Origin: Fidelibacterota bacterium
GTDB lineage: Bacteria > Fidelibacterota > UBA8477 > JABMPR01
Assembly (NCBI GenBank): GCA_016844955.1
Contig: JAERTH010000050.1
Coordinates: forward strand, 1 to 64,000
Length of the DNA: 64,000 bases
Direction of reading: 5' to 3'
The position numbers were made by a program, and so were the translations under genes. This document shows, piece by piece, positions 1-8,418 of the stretch. The notes under the pieces were generated by a model. The model was not told the DNA's origin and ran no database searches. It worked only from the letters and a program-made list of their open reading frames with translations. The first letter of the stretch is position 1, and the number at the start of each line of letters is the position of its first letter.

Positions 1-98
1 ATTACATCAACACCCTGCCCGCGTAAACGTGCGGCAGCTTCCAATACAGCCATGGTGGCTGAGGGCTGTAAGGCGTTGATTCTTTTAGTAAATGTCAT
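1..98 (-). CDS. Class I/II pyridoxal-phosphate aminotransferase, N-terminal fragment (AspC-like)
   Basis: Only the first 32 codons lie in the window; the gene continues past base 1. The product begins MTFTKRINALQPSATMAVLE and continues with AAARLRGQGVDV. This matches the 'L.PSATLAV...A..L...G.DVI' opening of aspartate/aromatic aminotransferases, cytosolic PLP enzymes that swap amino groups between amino acids and 2-oxo acids. A good ribosome site (GGAGAGG) lies about 8 bases before the ATG. It lies downstream of rho on the same strand but is separated from it by a hairpin terminator, so it probably has its own promoter in the 99-229 gap. The substrate cannot be told from this fragment. Confidence 0.75.
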   Translation of the reverse strand, partial: MTFTKRINALQPSATMAVLEAAARLRGQGVDV

Positions 99-229
99 TT
101 CTTTTTTCCTCTCCGTAAAAAGCCGGACAATATATCGGCGCACCCCCTGTCATAGCAAGGGAAAGGTGGAACAATATTTGGGGATCACAACCTGTGAATT
201 CCGGGGCGTAATTTTACCAAAAACATGAA

Positions 230-253
230 GGGCGCGGAATAACAACCGCGCCC
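230..253 (-). terminator. Hairpin terminator after rho
   Basis: A perfect 8-bp GC-rich inverted repeat (GGGCGCGG / CCGCGCCC) with an 8-base loop sits 27 bases past the rho stop codon. Read on the minus strand it is followed by TTCATGTTTTTGG, a modest T-rich tract, so it resembles an intrinsic terminator. Confidence 0.7.
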
Positions 254-280
254 TAAAGTTGGAAATAGCTTGCTGGTAAA

Positions 281-1534
281 CTAAGAATTCATTGACTGAA
301 TAAATTCCTTATTCGTACCAGATCGCTGCATTCGCTCAAGCAAGAATTCCATGGCCTCTACCGGGGTCATCTCATTCAACAACTTGCGTAGAATCCATGT
401 CCTTGACAACTCAGCTTTGGTGAGCAGCAATTCTTCTTTTCTGGTTCCTGAGCGGTTTATGTCGATGGCCGGATAAATTCGACGGTCACTTAGACGACGA
501 TCCAGCACCAGTTCCATGTTACCAGTACCCTTGAACTCTTCAAAAATAACATCATCCATGCGTGATCCAGTTTCGATGAGGGCAGTCGCCATAATAGTGA
601 GACTACCACCATGCTCAACATTTCGAGCAGCACCAAAGAATCGTTTGGGGCGATGGAGTGCATTGGAGTCAATACCACCAGAGAGAATTTTTCCACTATG
701 GGGGATGACTGCATTGTGGGCTCTGGCCAAACGGGTCAGACTGTCCAGTAGAATAACAACATCTTTACCGAACTCCACCATGCACTTGGCTTTGTTCAGT
801 ACCATGTCAGCAACCTGGACATGACGCTCTGGTGGTTCATCAAATGTTGAAGCAATAACCTCAGCATCTACCATGCGACGCATGTCTGTCACTTCCTCGG
901 GGCGCTCATCAATGAGAAGCACAATCAGGGTAACATCCGGATGGTTCCGAACAATAGAATTGGCGATATCCTGCAATAAGATGGTTTTACCCGTTTTGGG
1001 TTGGGCCGTGATGAGACCACGCTGACCTTTTCCAACGGGACTCAACAAATCCATAACTCGCATTGAATAGCTCTTGGGGCCTCTTTCAAGGCTGATCTTG
1101 CTGTCAGGGTAGAGTGGAACCAGCGTGTCGAACTGCGGTACGATTCGACCTTCTTCCGGGTTCTGATAATTGATTGCTTCAATTTTTAGCAGGGCAAAAT
1201 AGCGCTCATTGTCCTTGGGTGGCCTGACCTGGCCCCATACAATCTGACCTGTTCTCAGACCAAAACGTTTGATTTGAGACGGTGAAACATAGATGTCATG
1301 AGCGCCGGCTAAATAGTTATTGTCAACATCTCTCAGAAATCCGTAACCGTCTGGAAGAATCTCCAGGACCCCCTTGGAAAACATCATCCCTGCACTCTCT
1401 GTCTGTGCTTCGATAATGGCTTCCACCAACTCCATCTTTTTCTGGCCGGTGATAGCTGGTACAGCTAATTCCTGGGCAATATCTGCCAATTCTTTCAACT
1501 TCATCTTCTGAAGTTGCATAATGGTAAAACTCAT
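281..1534 (-). CDS. rho: Transcription termination factor Rho
   Basis: Hexameric RNA-dependent ATPase/helicase that ends transcription. At 417 residues it has the usual compact length (E. coli 419). The Rho_N helical domain is at about residues 5-47, the cold-shock-type RNA-binding domain at about 50-125 ('[14 protein letters not shown]'), and the RecA-like ATPase follows. The P-loop is 'PKTGKT' (about residue 180), Walker B is '[14 protein letters not shown]', and the Q/R-loop region reads '[20 protein letters not shown]'. There is no long N-terminal insertion of the kind seen in Actinobacteria or Bacteroides. The start ATG lacks a strong ribosome site; the second Met (residue 6) is an alternative. 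The 263-bp AT-rich gap upstream (1535-1797) could hold a promoter or leader; I see no ORF in it. Confidence 0.97.
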   Translation of the reverse strand: MSFTIMQLQKMKLKELADIAQELAVPAITGQKKMELVEAIIEAQTESAGMMFSKGVLEILPDGYGFLRDVDNNYLAGAHDIYVSPSQIKRFGLRTGQIVWGQVRPPKDNERYFALLKIEAINYQNPEEGRIVPQFDTLVPLYPDSKISLERGPKSYSMRVMDLLSPVGKGQRGLITAQPKTGKTILLQDIANSIVRNHPDVTLIVLLIDERPEEVTDMRRMVDAEVIASTFDEPPERHVQVADMVLNKAKCMVEFGKDVVILLDSLTRLARAHNAVIPHSGKILSGGIDSNALHRPKRFFGAARNVEHGGSLTIMATALIETGSRMDDVIFEEFKGTGNMELVLDRRLSDRRIYPAIDINRSGTRKEELLLTKAELSRTWILRKLLNEMTPVEAMEFLLERMQRSGTNKEFIQSMNS

Positions 1535-1797
1535 TGAAATAGACCTGTTCTTTTGTGATTGATATTTTTATTAATTTTCTGTGAAATAAATTTGCTGCCG
1601 GGAGAATAAATCTGCTATTCAGCTTTTGAATTGCAACATGAATTTAAACTGGATGTATACCTTGTCAATTAAAAACCTATTAAATCTTTTAGATGTGATC
1701 TTTTTCAGGAATTCTGAGAACCAAAGCCTCAAAGTCAATTAACTGGTACTAATTCTTCCATACAACACACACCTTTGCCGGAATAATCGTCCAATTA

Positions 1798-3078
1798 TCA
1801 AGATCTCAAATTGAAGAGTTCATAGAGTGATTCCGCCAGATAGTGGCTCCCAAAGAAACACACGGCTTGATTCTCACTGGTTCGCATTCCCCTGGCTTCC
1901 TCATATGCTACTTCTGGATTTTTAAAAATCATGTGCTCTGGGACACCATGTTTTTTCAGCATCTCACTATTCACAGCTGAATGACCGGTGAAACTGGAAT
2001 ACAAGATGGTTCCTTGCCAATCCTGCAATACATCCAGCATGGGTTGAATGCTTTTCCTGGCATTAAATGCCGGAATAAGAATGGCATCCCCATAGCCCGC
2101 CTCTTTTAATGCTTCCAGTAAGCGTTCCAGACCCTCGAGATTATGAGCCACATCATAAAATACCGGTGGCTCATCCTGCAATGGTTGGATGCGACCCCAC
2201 CATTGCATTCCATCCAGTGCTTTTTGAATCAGCTTAGAATCAAAACTAAAATCCAATCCCTTCAGTGTTACCAGAACATTGCTCAAGTTTTCGACCTGAT
2301 GGCGCCCGAGTAGGGGCAGATTTATCCGATAAGCTTGACCCTGAACCTCGATGTCAACCAGCTGGGATGTTTTGGAAACGTCAACCCCTCTGATTTGAAT
2401 GGCCTCGGGGATATATATATATTTTGAGCCTTCGGACAGACCGCGTTCTTGGACAACCCCCTGGACGGCCTTGGGATTTCGTCCCAGGAAAACCGGTTTT
2501 CCCGGTTTGACAATACCGGCTTTTTCACCAGCTATCTGCTCAAGCGTGTTGCCCAGGATATTCTCATGATCCATTGAGACAGCCGTTATGACGCTGGCCA
2601 ACGGATCAACCACATTGGTAGCATCCAGACGCCCCCCCAGACCAGTTTCAATCACTGCGATATCAACCGTTTCACTGCAAAAATATGCAAATCCTAATGC
2701 GGTCAGGACTTCAAAAAAGGTGATGCCCAGTCTATCAATGTGAGGTTTCCATTGCTCAACATGCTCAATGATGAAGGCATCTGAAATCATTTCTCCATCG
2801 ACCTTTACTCGCTCATTGGGAATCACCAAATGCGGGGATGTAAACAGGCCAGTTTTAAGTCCTGATGCACTTAAAATGGTAGCCATCATAGCCGCCGTCG
2901 ATCCCTTCCCATTGGTGCCGGCGATATGAATAATGGGGTATTTACTGTGGGGGGAACCCACAATTTGCATAAATTCCCGGACTCTGGATAATTCGAGTTT
3001 TACACCTGGGATAGTGAGCCCAAAGATGTAGTCAAATACCGACTGGGGTTCTGTTGAATTAGTTGTTTCCACCTTCAA
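1798..3078 (-). CDS. folC: Bifunctional folylpolyglutamate synthase/dihydrofolate synthase
   Basis: Mur-ligase-family enzyme that adds glutamate to dihydropteroate and to folates, in the cytosol. The ATP-binding loop 'GTNGKGST' is at residues 54-61. The downstream 'TAVSMDHENILGNT' and 'ETGLGGRLDATN' blocks are typical, and the 426-residue length is normal. The start must be TTG (3076-3078) or a later codon, because an in-frame stop lies six bases upstream of it; a nearby ATG (3083-3085) is out of frame and closes at once. The ribosome site is weak, so translation may depend on coupling to murI, which ends 25 bases upstream. It is the last gene of a murI-led run on this strand. Confidence 0.95.
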   Translation of the reverse strand: MKVETTNSTEPQSVFDYIFGLTIPGVKLELSRVREFMQIVGSPHSKYPIIHIAGTNGKGSTAAMMATILSASGLKTGLFTSPHLVIPNERVKVDGEMISDAFIIEHVEQWKPHIDRLGITFFEVLTALGFAYFCSETVDIAVIETGLGGRLDATNVVDPLASVITAVSMDHENILGNTLEQIAGEKAGIVKPGKPVFLGRNPKAVQGVVQERGLSEGSKYIYIPEAIQIRGVDVSKTSQLVDIEVQGQAYRINLPLLGRHQVENLSNVLVTLKGLDFSFDSKLIQKALDGMQWWGRIQPLQDEPPVFYDVAHNLEGLERLLEALKEAGYGDAILIPAFNARKSIQPMLDVLQDWQGTILYSSFTGHSAVNSEMLKKHGVPEHMIFKNPEVAYEEARGMRTSENQAVCFFGSHYLAESLYELFNLRS

Positions 3079-3103
3079 GTCTCATTGAAGTTTTAAAAGT
3101 GAT

Positions 3104-3937
3104 TTATTTATAAGATTCCAGAACTTCCAATTCGACCTTGAAAAGATTTTCCAGGGGTCGGCCCAGGAATCGCGTGGCAGTTTCTTCAAATTTTTGCGGA
3201 TAATCAGACACATAGAATTTGTGTTTTCCGGGGTCACCCACTTCAGCATTGAGTAAATTTAGTCCTGAAAGCACCTTCTGGACCTCAGTGGCTGTCTCCT
3301 CACCTGAATCTACAAGTCGAACTGCTTCACCCATGACTTCCTGAATGACAGATTTCAAGTAGGGGTAGTGGGTACAGCCCAGTATGAGGGCATCAGGCTT
3401 TTCCAGATCAAATATTTTCATATAGCTCTGGAGCACCTGTGTGACCACACCATCATGCGGCCAGTCCTCTTCTACCAGTGGCACCAGTAAGGGACAGGGT
3501 TGATTGGTAACTCTGGTTTCAGGGTCCAGTGCATGAATGGCTGAGAGATACGCTCCTGATCGAATAGTGGATGCAGTACCGATGACGCCAATATGCTTAT
3601 TGCGGGTTGCCTTTACCGCAGCCTGGGATCCTGGATCAATCACACCAACAATAGGAATATCAAAATTTTGTTGGAGGTGTTCCAGGGCAACAGCAGAGGC
3701 CGTATTGCAGGCGACAACAATCATTTTGACCTGTTTTTCCAGAAGAAATGATGAGATCTGATGGGCAAAACGTATCACCGTATCTTTTGATTTGGATCCG
3801 TATGGAACACGGGCAGTATCCCCAAAATAGATCAGGTGTTCATTGGGTAGCAATTCTATCAGTGCTCGAACAACCGAGATCCCCCCCAAACCGGAATCGA
3901 ATACACCTATGGCTTGACCTGAGTTTAATTCACTCAT
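3104..3937 (-). CDS. murI: Glutamate racemase
   Basis: Cofactor-independent racemase that makes D-glutamate for peptidoglycan. Both catalytic cysteines are present: C77 in 'VVACNTAS' and C188 in 'LGCTHYP'. The N-terminal 'IGVFDSGLGGISV' and 'YFGDTARVPYG' motifs are canonical, and 277 residues is full length. Its ATG overlaps the stop codon of the amidase gene (ATGA), which indicates translational coupling. Placement next to an N-acetylmuramoyl-L-alanine amidase makes this a small cell-wall operon. Confidence 0.97.
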   Translation of the reverse strand: MSELNSGQAIGVFDSGLGGISVVRALIELLPNEHLIYFGDTARVPYGSKSKDTVIRFAHQISSFLLEKQVKMIVVACNTASAVALEHLQQNFDIPIVGVIDPGSQAAVKATRNKHIGVIGTASTIRSGAYLSAIHALDPETRVTNQPCPLLVPLVEEDWPHDGVVTQVLQSYMKIFDLEKPDALILGCTHYPYLKSVIQEVMGEAVRLVDSGEETATEVQKVLSGLNLLNAEVGDPGKHKFYVSDYPQKFEETATRFLGRPLENLFKVELEVLESYK

Positions 3938-5466
3938 GGAGACAATAGTTTTTCATGTCGGGTTTTATATTTCATCAAAGCCTGGAATATGGCTTCCGCA
4001 GCTTTCTGACGATAGGCTGGCTGCTTGAGTTTTTTTGCATCATTCTTATTGGAAATAAAGCCCAGCTCAATCAATACATTTGGCATGGAAGCACCAATCA
4101 GAACCCTGAATCCTGCTTGTTTTACCCCACGATTTTTACCGACTAATTTTTTATCGAACTCGCTCTGTGTAAGATCAGCCAGAGTCTCGCTTTGCTGCAT
4201 AAATGCACTTTGAGCCATTGTTGCCAGAATTAGTTGTTCAGCACTGAGCTCATCATACTCATGAGGATCCTTCTCAAGCTTTATAACTGAATTTTCCATT
4301 TCAGCAACAGCGATAGCCTCATCGGTTTTCCCCGGTCGCAGTAAATACGTTTCAAACCCCGAAGCTCTTTTGTTTTTATTCGCATTCACATGGACACTGA
4401 GAAAAACCTTTCCACCCGCCTCGTTGGCAATTCTCGTTCTTTGCTTGAGCGGGAGGAATACATCTGTGGTGCGTGTGTATACAACATCAATATCGGTTCT
4501 CGTTTCAATCAACTTCCCCAGACGTTTGACCACATCCAGTACAATGTCCTTCTCCTTTGCACCATTCCCTCTAGCCCCGGGATCATGACCGCCGTGACCA
4601 GCATCAAGGACAATTTTATCCAGCTTCCATTTTTTTCGTTCTTTGTCCAGATAGTGGGTCTGGTCAATAACGTAGGGTCGTCGAATGGTCAGAAGTATTT
4701 CGGGTGGCGATTGACGGTGGAGAACATCAACGCCTTCAACCGTACCTCTCAATCGAAAAGTCAGCTGAGACGTTTCATCCAATTGATCGGCAGTCACCGT
4801 TCGTATCGTGCTATTTTGGGGAATATCTGTACGGTCGATACCTGTTTTATTCACCGTAGCGCCGGGGAGGGTCACATAGAGCCATTCATCCCTGTTAATC
4901 CAGGCCTTCACAGATTTTGCATCATAACGATTTGCAGTTCTGATGTGAATAACGGTTCCGTTTTGCCGTTCTTCTATACTGGTGGAAACAATGTCAAAGG
5001 GAGACAATTCTGGTCGCGCTTCTGTTTTCTGTACCTGTAGATCAGCTGTATCAGTTCCCGATAGGATGGTCACTCCGGAGACCAGACCCACCAGTTTCAG
5101 AATATGAACAAAATCATCCATTGGCAGATAAGTTTCACCATCAAAGAATTTGACAGCATGGGCCATCTGGAAGGTCCTATCCTCAACCATCACATAATGG
5201 TTATAGGCAGTAACCTTGAATTTTAAACGTCCCAGTCGGAATACTGATTTTCTTACTGCAGGATTTAGAAAGGCTGAAATTTTATAGGCATCCAACAGGT
5301 CCTGCAGCGCAACATATTGATACTGGTTGATTACGTATACTGGAATAGCCGGTACATAGCGTTCATCAGCCGCTTTTTGAAGAATTAATTCTGTACGTCT
5401 GGCTTGAAGCGATGAGACCGTGACAAGTAGGAGAACAGCAAGAATTATAGTACGTATGCGAGTCAT
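3934..5466 (-). CDS. N-acetylmuramoyl-L-alanine amidase (Amidase_3) with N-terminal targeting region
   Basis: Exported zinc amidase that cuts the bond between the stem peptide and the glycan of peptidoglycan. A signal peptide is visible at residues 1-22 (MTRIRTIILAVLLLVTVSSL then QARR). Residues about 35-260 form an all-beta region resembling the copper-amine-oxidase-N-like and AMIN-type wall-binding domains of such enzymes. The catalytic domain fills about 285-505, with metal-site motifs 'DAGHGGHDPGA', 'KEKDI', 'SVHVNANK' and 'VLIELGF'. A roughly 70-residue segment between the 'SVHVNA' and 'IELGF' motifs is the usual regulatory insertion of division amidases. It is the first gene of the ATGA-overlapped pair with murI. 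Confidence 0.9.
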   Translation of the reverse strand: MTRIRTIILAVLLLVTVSSLQARRTELILQKAADERYVPAIPVYVINQYQYVALQDLLDAYKISAFLNPAVRKSVFRLGRLKFKVTAYNHYVMVEDRTFQMAHAVKFFDGETYLPMDDFVHILKLVGLVSGVTILSGTDTADLQVQKTEARPELSPFDIVSTSIEERQNGTVIHIRTANRYDAKSVKAWINRDEWLYVTLPGATVNKTGIDRTDIPQNSTIRTVTADQLDETSQLTFRLRGTVEGVDVLHRQSPPEILLTIRRPYVIDQTHYLDKERKKWKLDKIVLDAGHGGHDPGARGNGAKEKDIVLDVVKRLGKLIETRTDIDVVYTRTTDVFLPLKQRTRIANEAGGKVFLSVHVNANKNKRASGFETYLLRPGKTDEAIAVAEMENSVIKLEKDPHEYDELSAEQLILATMAQSAFMQQSETLADLTQSEFDKKLVGKNRGVKQAGFRVLIGASMPNVLIELGFISNKNDAKKLKQPAYRQKAAEAIFQALMKYKTRHEKLLSP

Positions 5467-5495
5467 ATTTAGCGTTGAAATTAGTCGAGGGCTAT

Positions 5496-7253
5496 TTATA
5501 AGACAATGGACAACTGAAAACTACAGGCAAGTTGTTTGCTACCCTCCTCGGCCCGGAAAAGTCTCGTCTGTGCCATTCTGAATTCACTGCTAACTCTATC
5601 TGAAGCACTATTCCTGATATAGAGGAACCAGCGTAACCCTTCTTCAAAAGCTGTGTAAAAACTCAGGCTTTCCATGAGACTTGATTCATAAATACTCAGG
5701 CGGAGATTGGAATTGGGGACTGAAAAACGGACAAATCCCGACCCAAACTTCCACTTTTCAGTCGTGTAAAGAATGCGTTGTTGAACAAGTCCTGATGTGA
5801 GATTTCCATGGTTTGCAGCTTTAAGATTGATCCGGTATTGCAATTCAGAAGAGAGCTTCTCATTGAGGGCCAGGGAAAATTTTGTGATCTTGTCATAGGC
5901 AGGCGGGTCACTCCAGATGTCCGCTGGAATCATTGGTCCATCCAGCAGGGAGCTCAGATCAAATTGCCAATCCCTGTGTTTGGTTCTGATATAGATCTGA
6001 GCTTTTTGCCGGTAAACTCTGCGGATTTGAGATATAGCAGTTGTTTTACTATGCATCCCAACATCTAACAAATATCGTATCCCAACACCTTTTGCTGGTA
6101 ATACTTGAGCCCTAAAGGAAACCCCGGATTCATTTGGGGCAGCTGATCCCATAAGCCTCAAGATGCTTCCTGATGAATTTTCACCCACATTCAGCAGCCT
6201 TCGATATTGAGCAGACAATCGCAGACGTTTTGATGTGAACGACCAGTTAAACATCCCTCCATCAAATCTGGAGTTATTCCCAATGCCGTATGCCTGGAGC
6301 ATGTGGTTTCCAGCTAATTCCCAGGAGAGTCCAATTTCGCCCAGGGTAGAATGAAGATTTAAGGGACTGATTTTGGTCGCCAGATATAATTGAAGCGGTG
6401 AAAGATCATAGACTCCCGCAAGTCCAAGCATCCTCGATTTTTCCTCGGAGTAGATTTTTCCAGCCTGGTGGATTCCATCACTATCTTCCCTGAAATACCC
6501 TGCGTCTGACTGCCCTATTAGATTTCGTTGGGAGATGAAGGCAACGCCACGCATGTTTTTTGATGTCCACTCTCCTGCAACACCATGCAAGAAATCCGTC
6601 TCCCTGCTAGAAAAATGAGGGGTGATAGATAGTCTTGGCCTTCGAGCAAGGCTCCCTGGATTGTAGCTCGCCCTGACGCCTTGCTGATTGATCAGCAAAC
6701 CACTGCCCCAACTCACATGATAGTCCCCAACAATGATAGATGTGAATCCAGGGATTTCAGTACTTGACAGCGTAAACACAGCATGGTCAGTCAACTGTGC
6801 TTCCCCTGGATCCTGCTCCATTACAAAGACCAGATTCCCCCACAAGCTTGAGACATGACCCTTATGCAATATTCGCCACCCCTCCAGAGATGGACTATAC
6901 TGAAAGCGGTGACGGATTCGGCCATGGATTGTCTGATCTACTCCAAAATGGCTCTGCTCCAGGAGTTGCAGGTCCTGCCCATCAAACTTTTTTTTGAGTC
7001 GATTAAAGCCCCTGGTAGTTGCCCTTTTGCTCTGCCACAGGAGGATAGATTTGATTGCCTCATCCGAGTAACCGTAGGCATTCAAGGCTGTAGAATCAGC
7101 TGATTCCAGATGCTGAGGTGTGAATAGATATTGAATGAGCCGATCGAGGTATTCATTTTCATCAGGATCATGGGTCTCATCCTGGAAAGGAATTACATCA
7201 TCTTGCCCAAATAGGGATATGGCCAAAACGATGATCAAGCATAGGGATTTCAT
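5496..7253 (-). CDS. Predicted outer-membrane protein with N-terminal helix-hairpin-helix-like region
   Basis: I do not recognise a named function. It has a short signal peptide (MKSLCLIIVLAISLFGQ). A helical acidic segment at about 25-95 ('YLDRLIQYLFTP... LNAYGYSDEAIKSILLWQ...') resembles the helix-hairpin-helix opening of a family of FCB outer-membrane proteins. From about residue 105 onward, alternating hydrophobic/polar strands with many aromatics suggest a beta-barrel. Its ATG overlaps the stop of the upstream PorV/PorQ-like gene by four bases, so the two are made together and may work together. Its stop lies 29 bases before the amidase start, so it may belong to the same operon. Confidence 0.6.
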   Translation of the reverse strand: MKSLCLIIVLAISLFGQDDVIPFQDETHDPDENEYLDRLIQYLFTPQHLESADSTALNAYGYSDEAIKSILLWQSKRATTRGFNRLKKKFDGQDLQLLEQSHFGVDQTIHGRIRHRFQYSPSLEGWRILHKGHVSSLWGNLVFVMEQDPGEAQLTDHAVFTLSSTEIPGFTSIIVGDYHVSWGSGLLINQQGVRASYNPGSLARRPRLSITPHFSSRETDFLHGVAGEWTSKNMRGVAFISQRNLIGQSDAGYFREDSDGIHQAGKIYSEEKSRMLGLAGVYDLSPLQLYLATKISPLNLHSTLGEIGLSWELAGNHMLQAYGIGNNSRFDGGMFNWSFTSKRLRLSAQYRRLLNVGENSSGSILRLMGSAAPNESGVSFRAQVLPAKGVGIRYLLDVGMHSKTTAISQIRRVYRQKAQIYIRTKHRDWQFDLSSLLDGPMIPADIWSDPPAYDKITKFSLALNEKLSSELQYRINLKAANHGNLTSGLVQQRILYTTEKWKFGSGFVRFSVPNSNLRLSIYESSLMESLSFYTAFEEGLRWFLYIRNSASDRVSSEFRMAQTRLFRAEEGSKQLACSFQLSIVL

Positions 7254-8080
7254 GGGATTAGCAATTCCAGGCCAAAGCCATGGGAAGCGGGTAATTCAGG
7301 ATGTATTACGCAGGAGTAATTCAAGCCATAATGTTTCTGAACCAATCTCCATCCTGCCGAAAACGACTGGCTCAGACTGCGATAACCCATAGCAACCTGC
7401 CAGCCAGACCAGGGGGATGCAACCACAGCCATACAGAATTCGGGGGGCAACACACCCTCCTTTTCCACAGATGCCAGCATGGTCATTCTATCTGTTCTGT
7501 ATTCACTGGCCAGGACAAATTTCTGGGGGAGTGATGAGGCTTTTCCTGTCTTCAACAAATGCTGAAATACTGAGCCGATTCTAATTTTATCGTCGGAATT
7601 GAGGGTTAAGCCAGGCGAGAAGGTGAAGGCCCTGTACGTTTCAAATTCTGCCACCTGCACTTGTAAATAATTGGCACTTAAACCCAAATGAAATTGAGCG
7701 TCCAGTGACAGAGCCGTTCCGCAGGACAGATTTAATTCAGAATAGATATTATCCCCGAAATATTCAAGCCCCCCGACGATGGGAGTATTTCCCAGGCTAT
7801 GGGTGGCAGCCAGGCTCCCCGACATTAGGTCCAGTCCCTCAAACGGATGTTGGTATTGCAGTGTCAGATGCGGACGAGTCCCCGCCCTCAGTTGTGATGG
7901 ATTGGCCAGTAGCCGATGGGGGTGGTTGTCTCCCAATACTTTGATATTCGCAGCCGCTGCAGGCCAGCTTAACCCTTCAAATTCGAAGGCTGCCTGGAGG
8001 GGCAAATCAAGGGGTTTCAGGATCAAAACAATTAGCCATGCACACAGCAAAATTCTATTATGCATAATGATTTTTCCCAA
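7250..8080 (-). CDS. PorV/PorQ-like outer-membrane protein
   Basis: A 276-residue exported protein. The first 30 residues contain a signal peptide; Met6 (MHNRILLCAWLIVLIL) is an alternative start. After it comes a pattern of the type 'F.F..L.....AA....LG......NP..L', seen at the mature end of PorV/PorQ (UPF0164-type) barrels, followed by repeated amphipathic strands to the C-terminus. In FCB bacteria such proteins take part in type IX secretion or act as FadL-like porins. A Por-sorted protein elsewhere in the window (57768-58979) is consistent with that but does not prove the role. It leads a translationally coupled pair with the 5496-7253 gene. Confidence 0.55.
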   Translation of the reverse strand: MGKIIMHNRILLCAWLIVLILKPLDLPLQAAFEFEGLSWPAAAANIKVLGDNHPHRLLANPSQLRAGTRPHLTLQYQHPFEGLDLMSGSLAATHSLGNTPIVGGLEYFGDNIYSELNLSCGTALSLDAQFHLGLSANYLQVQVAEFETYRAFTFSPGLTLNSDDKIRIGSVFQHLLKTGKASSLPQKFVLASEYRTDRMTMLASVEKEGVLPPEFCMAVVASPWSGWQVAMGYRSLSQSFSAGWRLVQKHYGLNYSCVIHPELPASHGFGLELLIP

Positions 8081-8171
8081 CTTTTAACTTTGATGAATGT
8101 TTTTAAAGTGTAGGCTATAATAATGGCAAAATTGGTGCGGCGCAACAGCTTTCAACAGAGGAATACATCAA

Positions 8172-8417
8172 ATGATACAAACATTCTCAAGACCAATGAA
8201 GGATGAATTGGTTCAAAAAATCAAAGCCTATTTTCAGAGTGAATTGGCTCAGGAGTTAGGAAATTTTGAGACTGAATTTCTATTGGATTTTTTAAGCGAA
8301 CATCTGGGTCCACACTATTACAACCAGGCCGTCCGGGATGTGCAGAAACATCTTGCCGGGTATCTGGATAATCTAAATGATAAAATTGATGAGCTGGAAC
8401 AACCCATCCCCGAGTAG
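8172..8417 (+). CDS. DUF2164 family small protein
   Basis: An 81-residue cytosolic protein of unknown function. The core 'KIKAYFQSELAQELGNFETE' followed by 'FLLDFLSEHLGPHYYNQAV' matches the DUF2164 pattern (long helix, 'LLDF....GP..YNQAV.D....L'). An AGAGG ribosome site lies about 11 bases before the ATG. It stands alone on the plus strand between two minus-strand genes; its stop is one base from the stop of the convergent 8419-10311 gene. Confidence 0.8.
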   Translation: MIQTFSRPMKDELVQKIKAYFQSELAQELGNFETEFLLDFLSEHLGPHYYNQAVRDVQKHLAGYLDNLNDKIDELEQPIPE

Positions 8418-8418
8418 A

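Noticed and set aside
4390..5040. 216-residue plus-strand ORF opposite the amidase gene
   Set aside because: It is antisense to a gene with clear amidase motifs, its product has no recognisable domain and there is no ribosome site.
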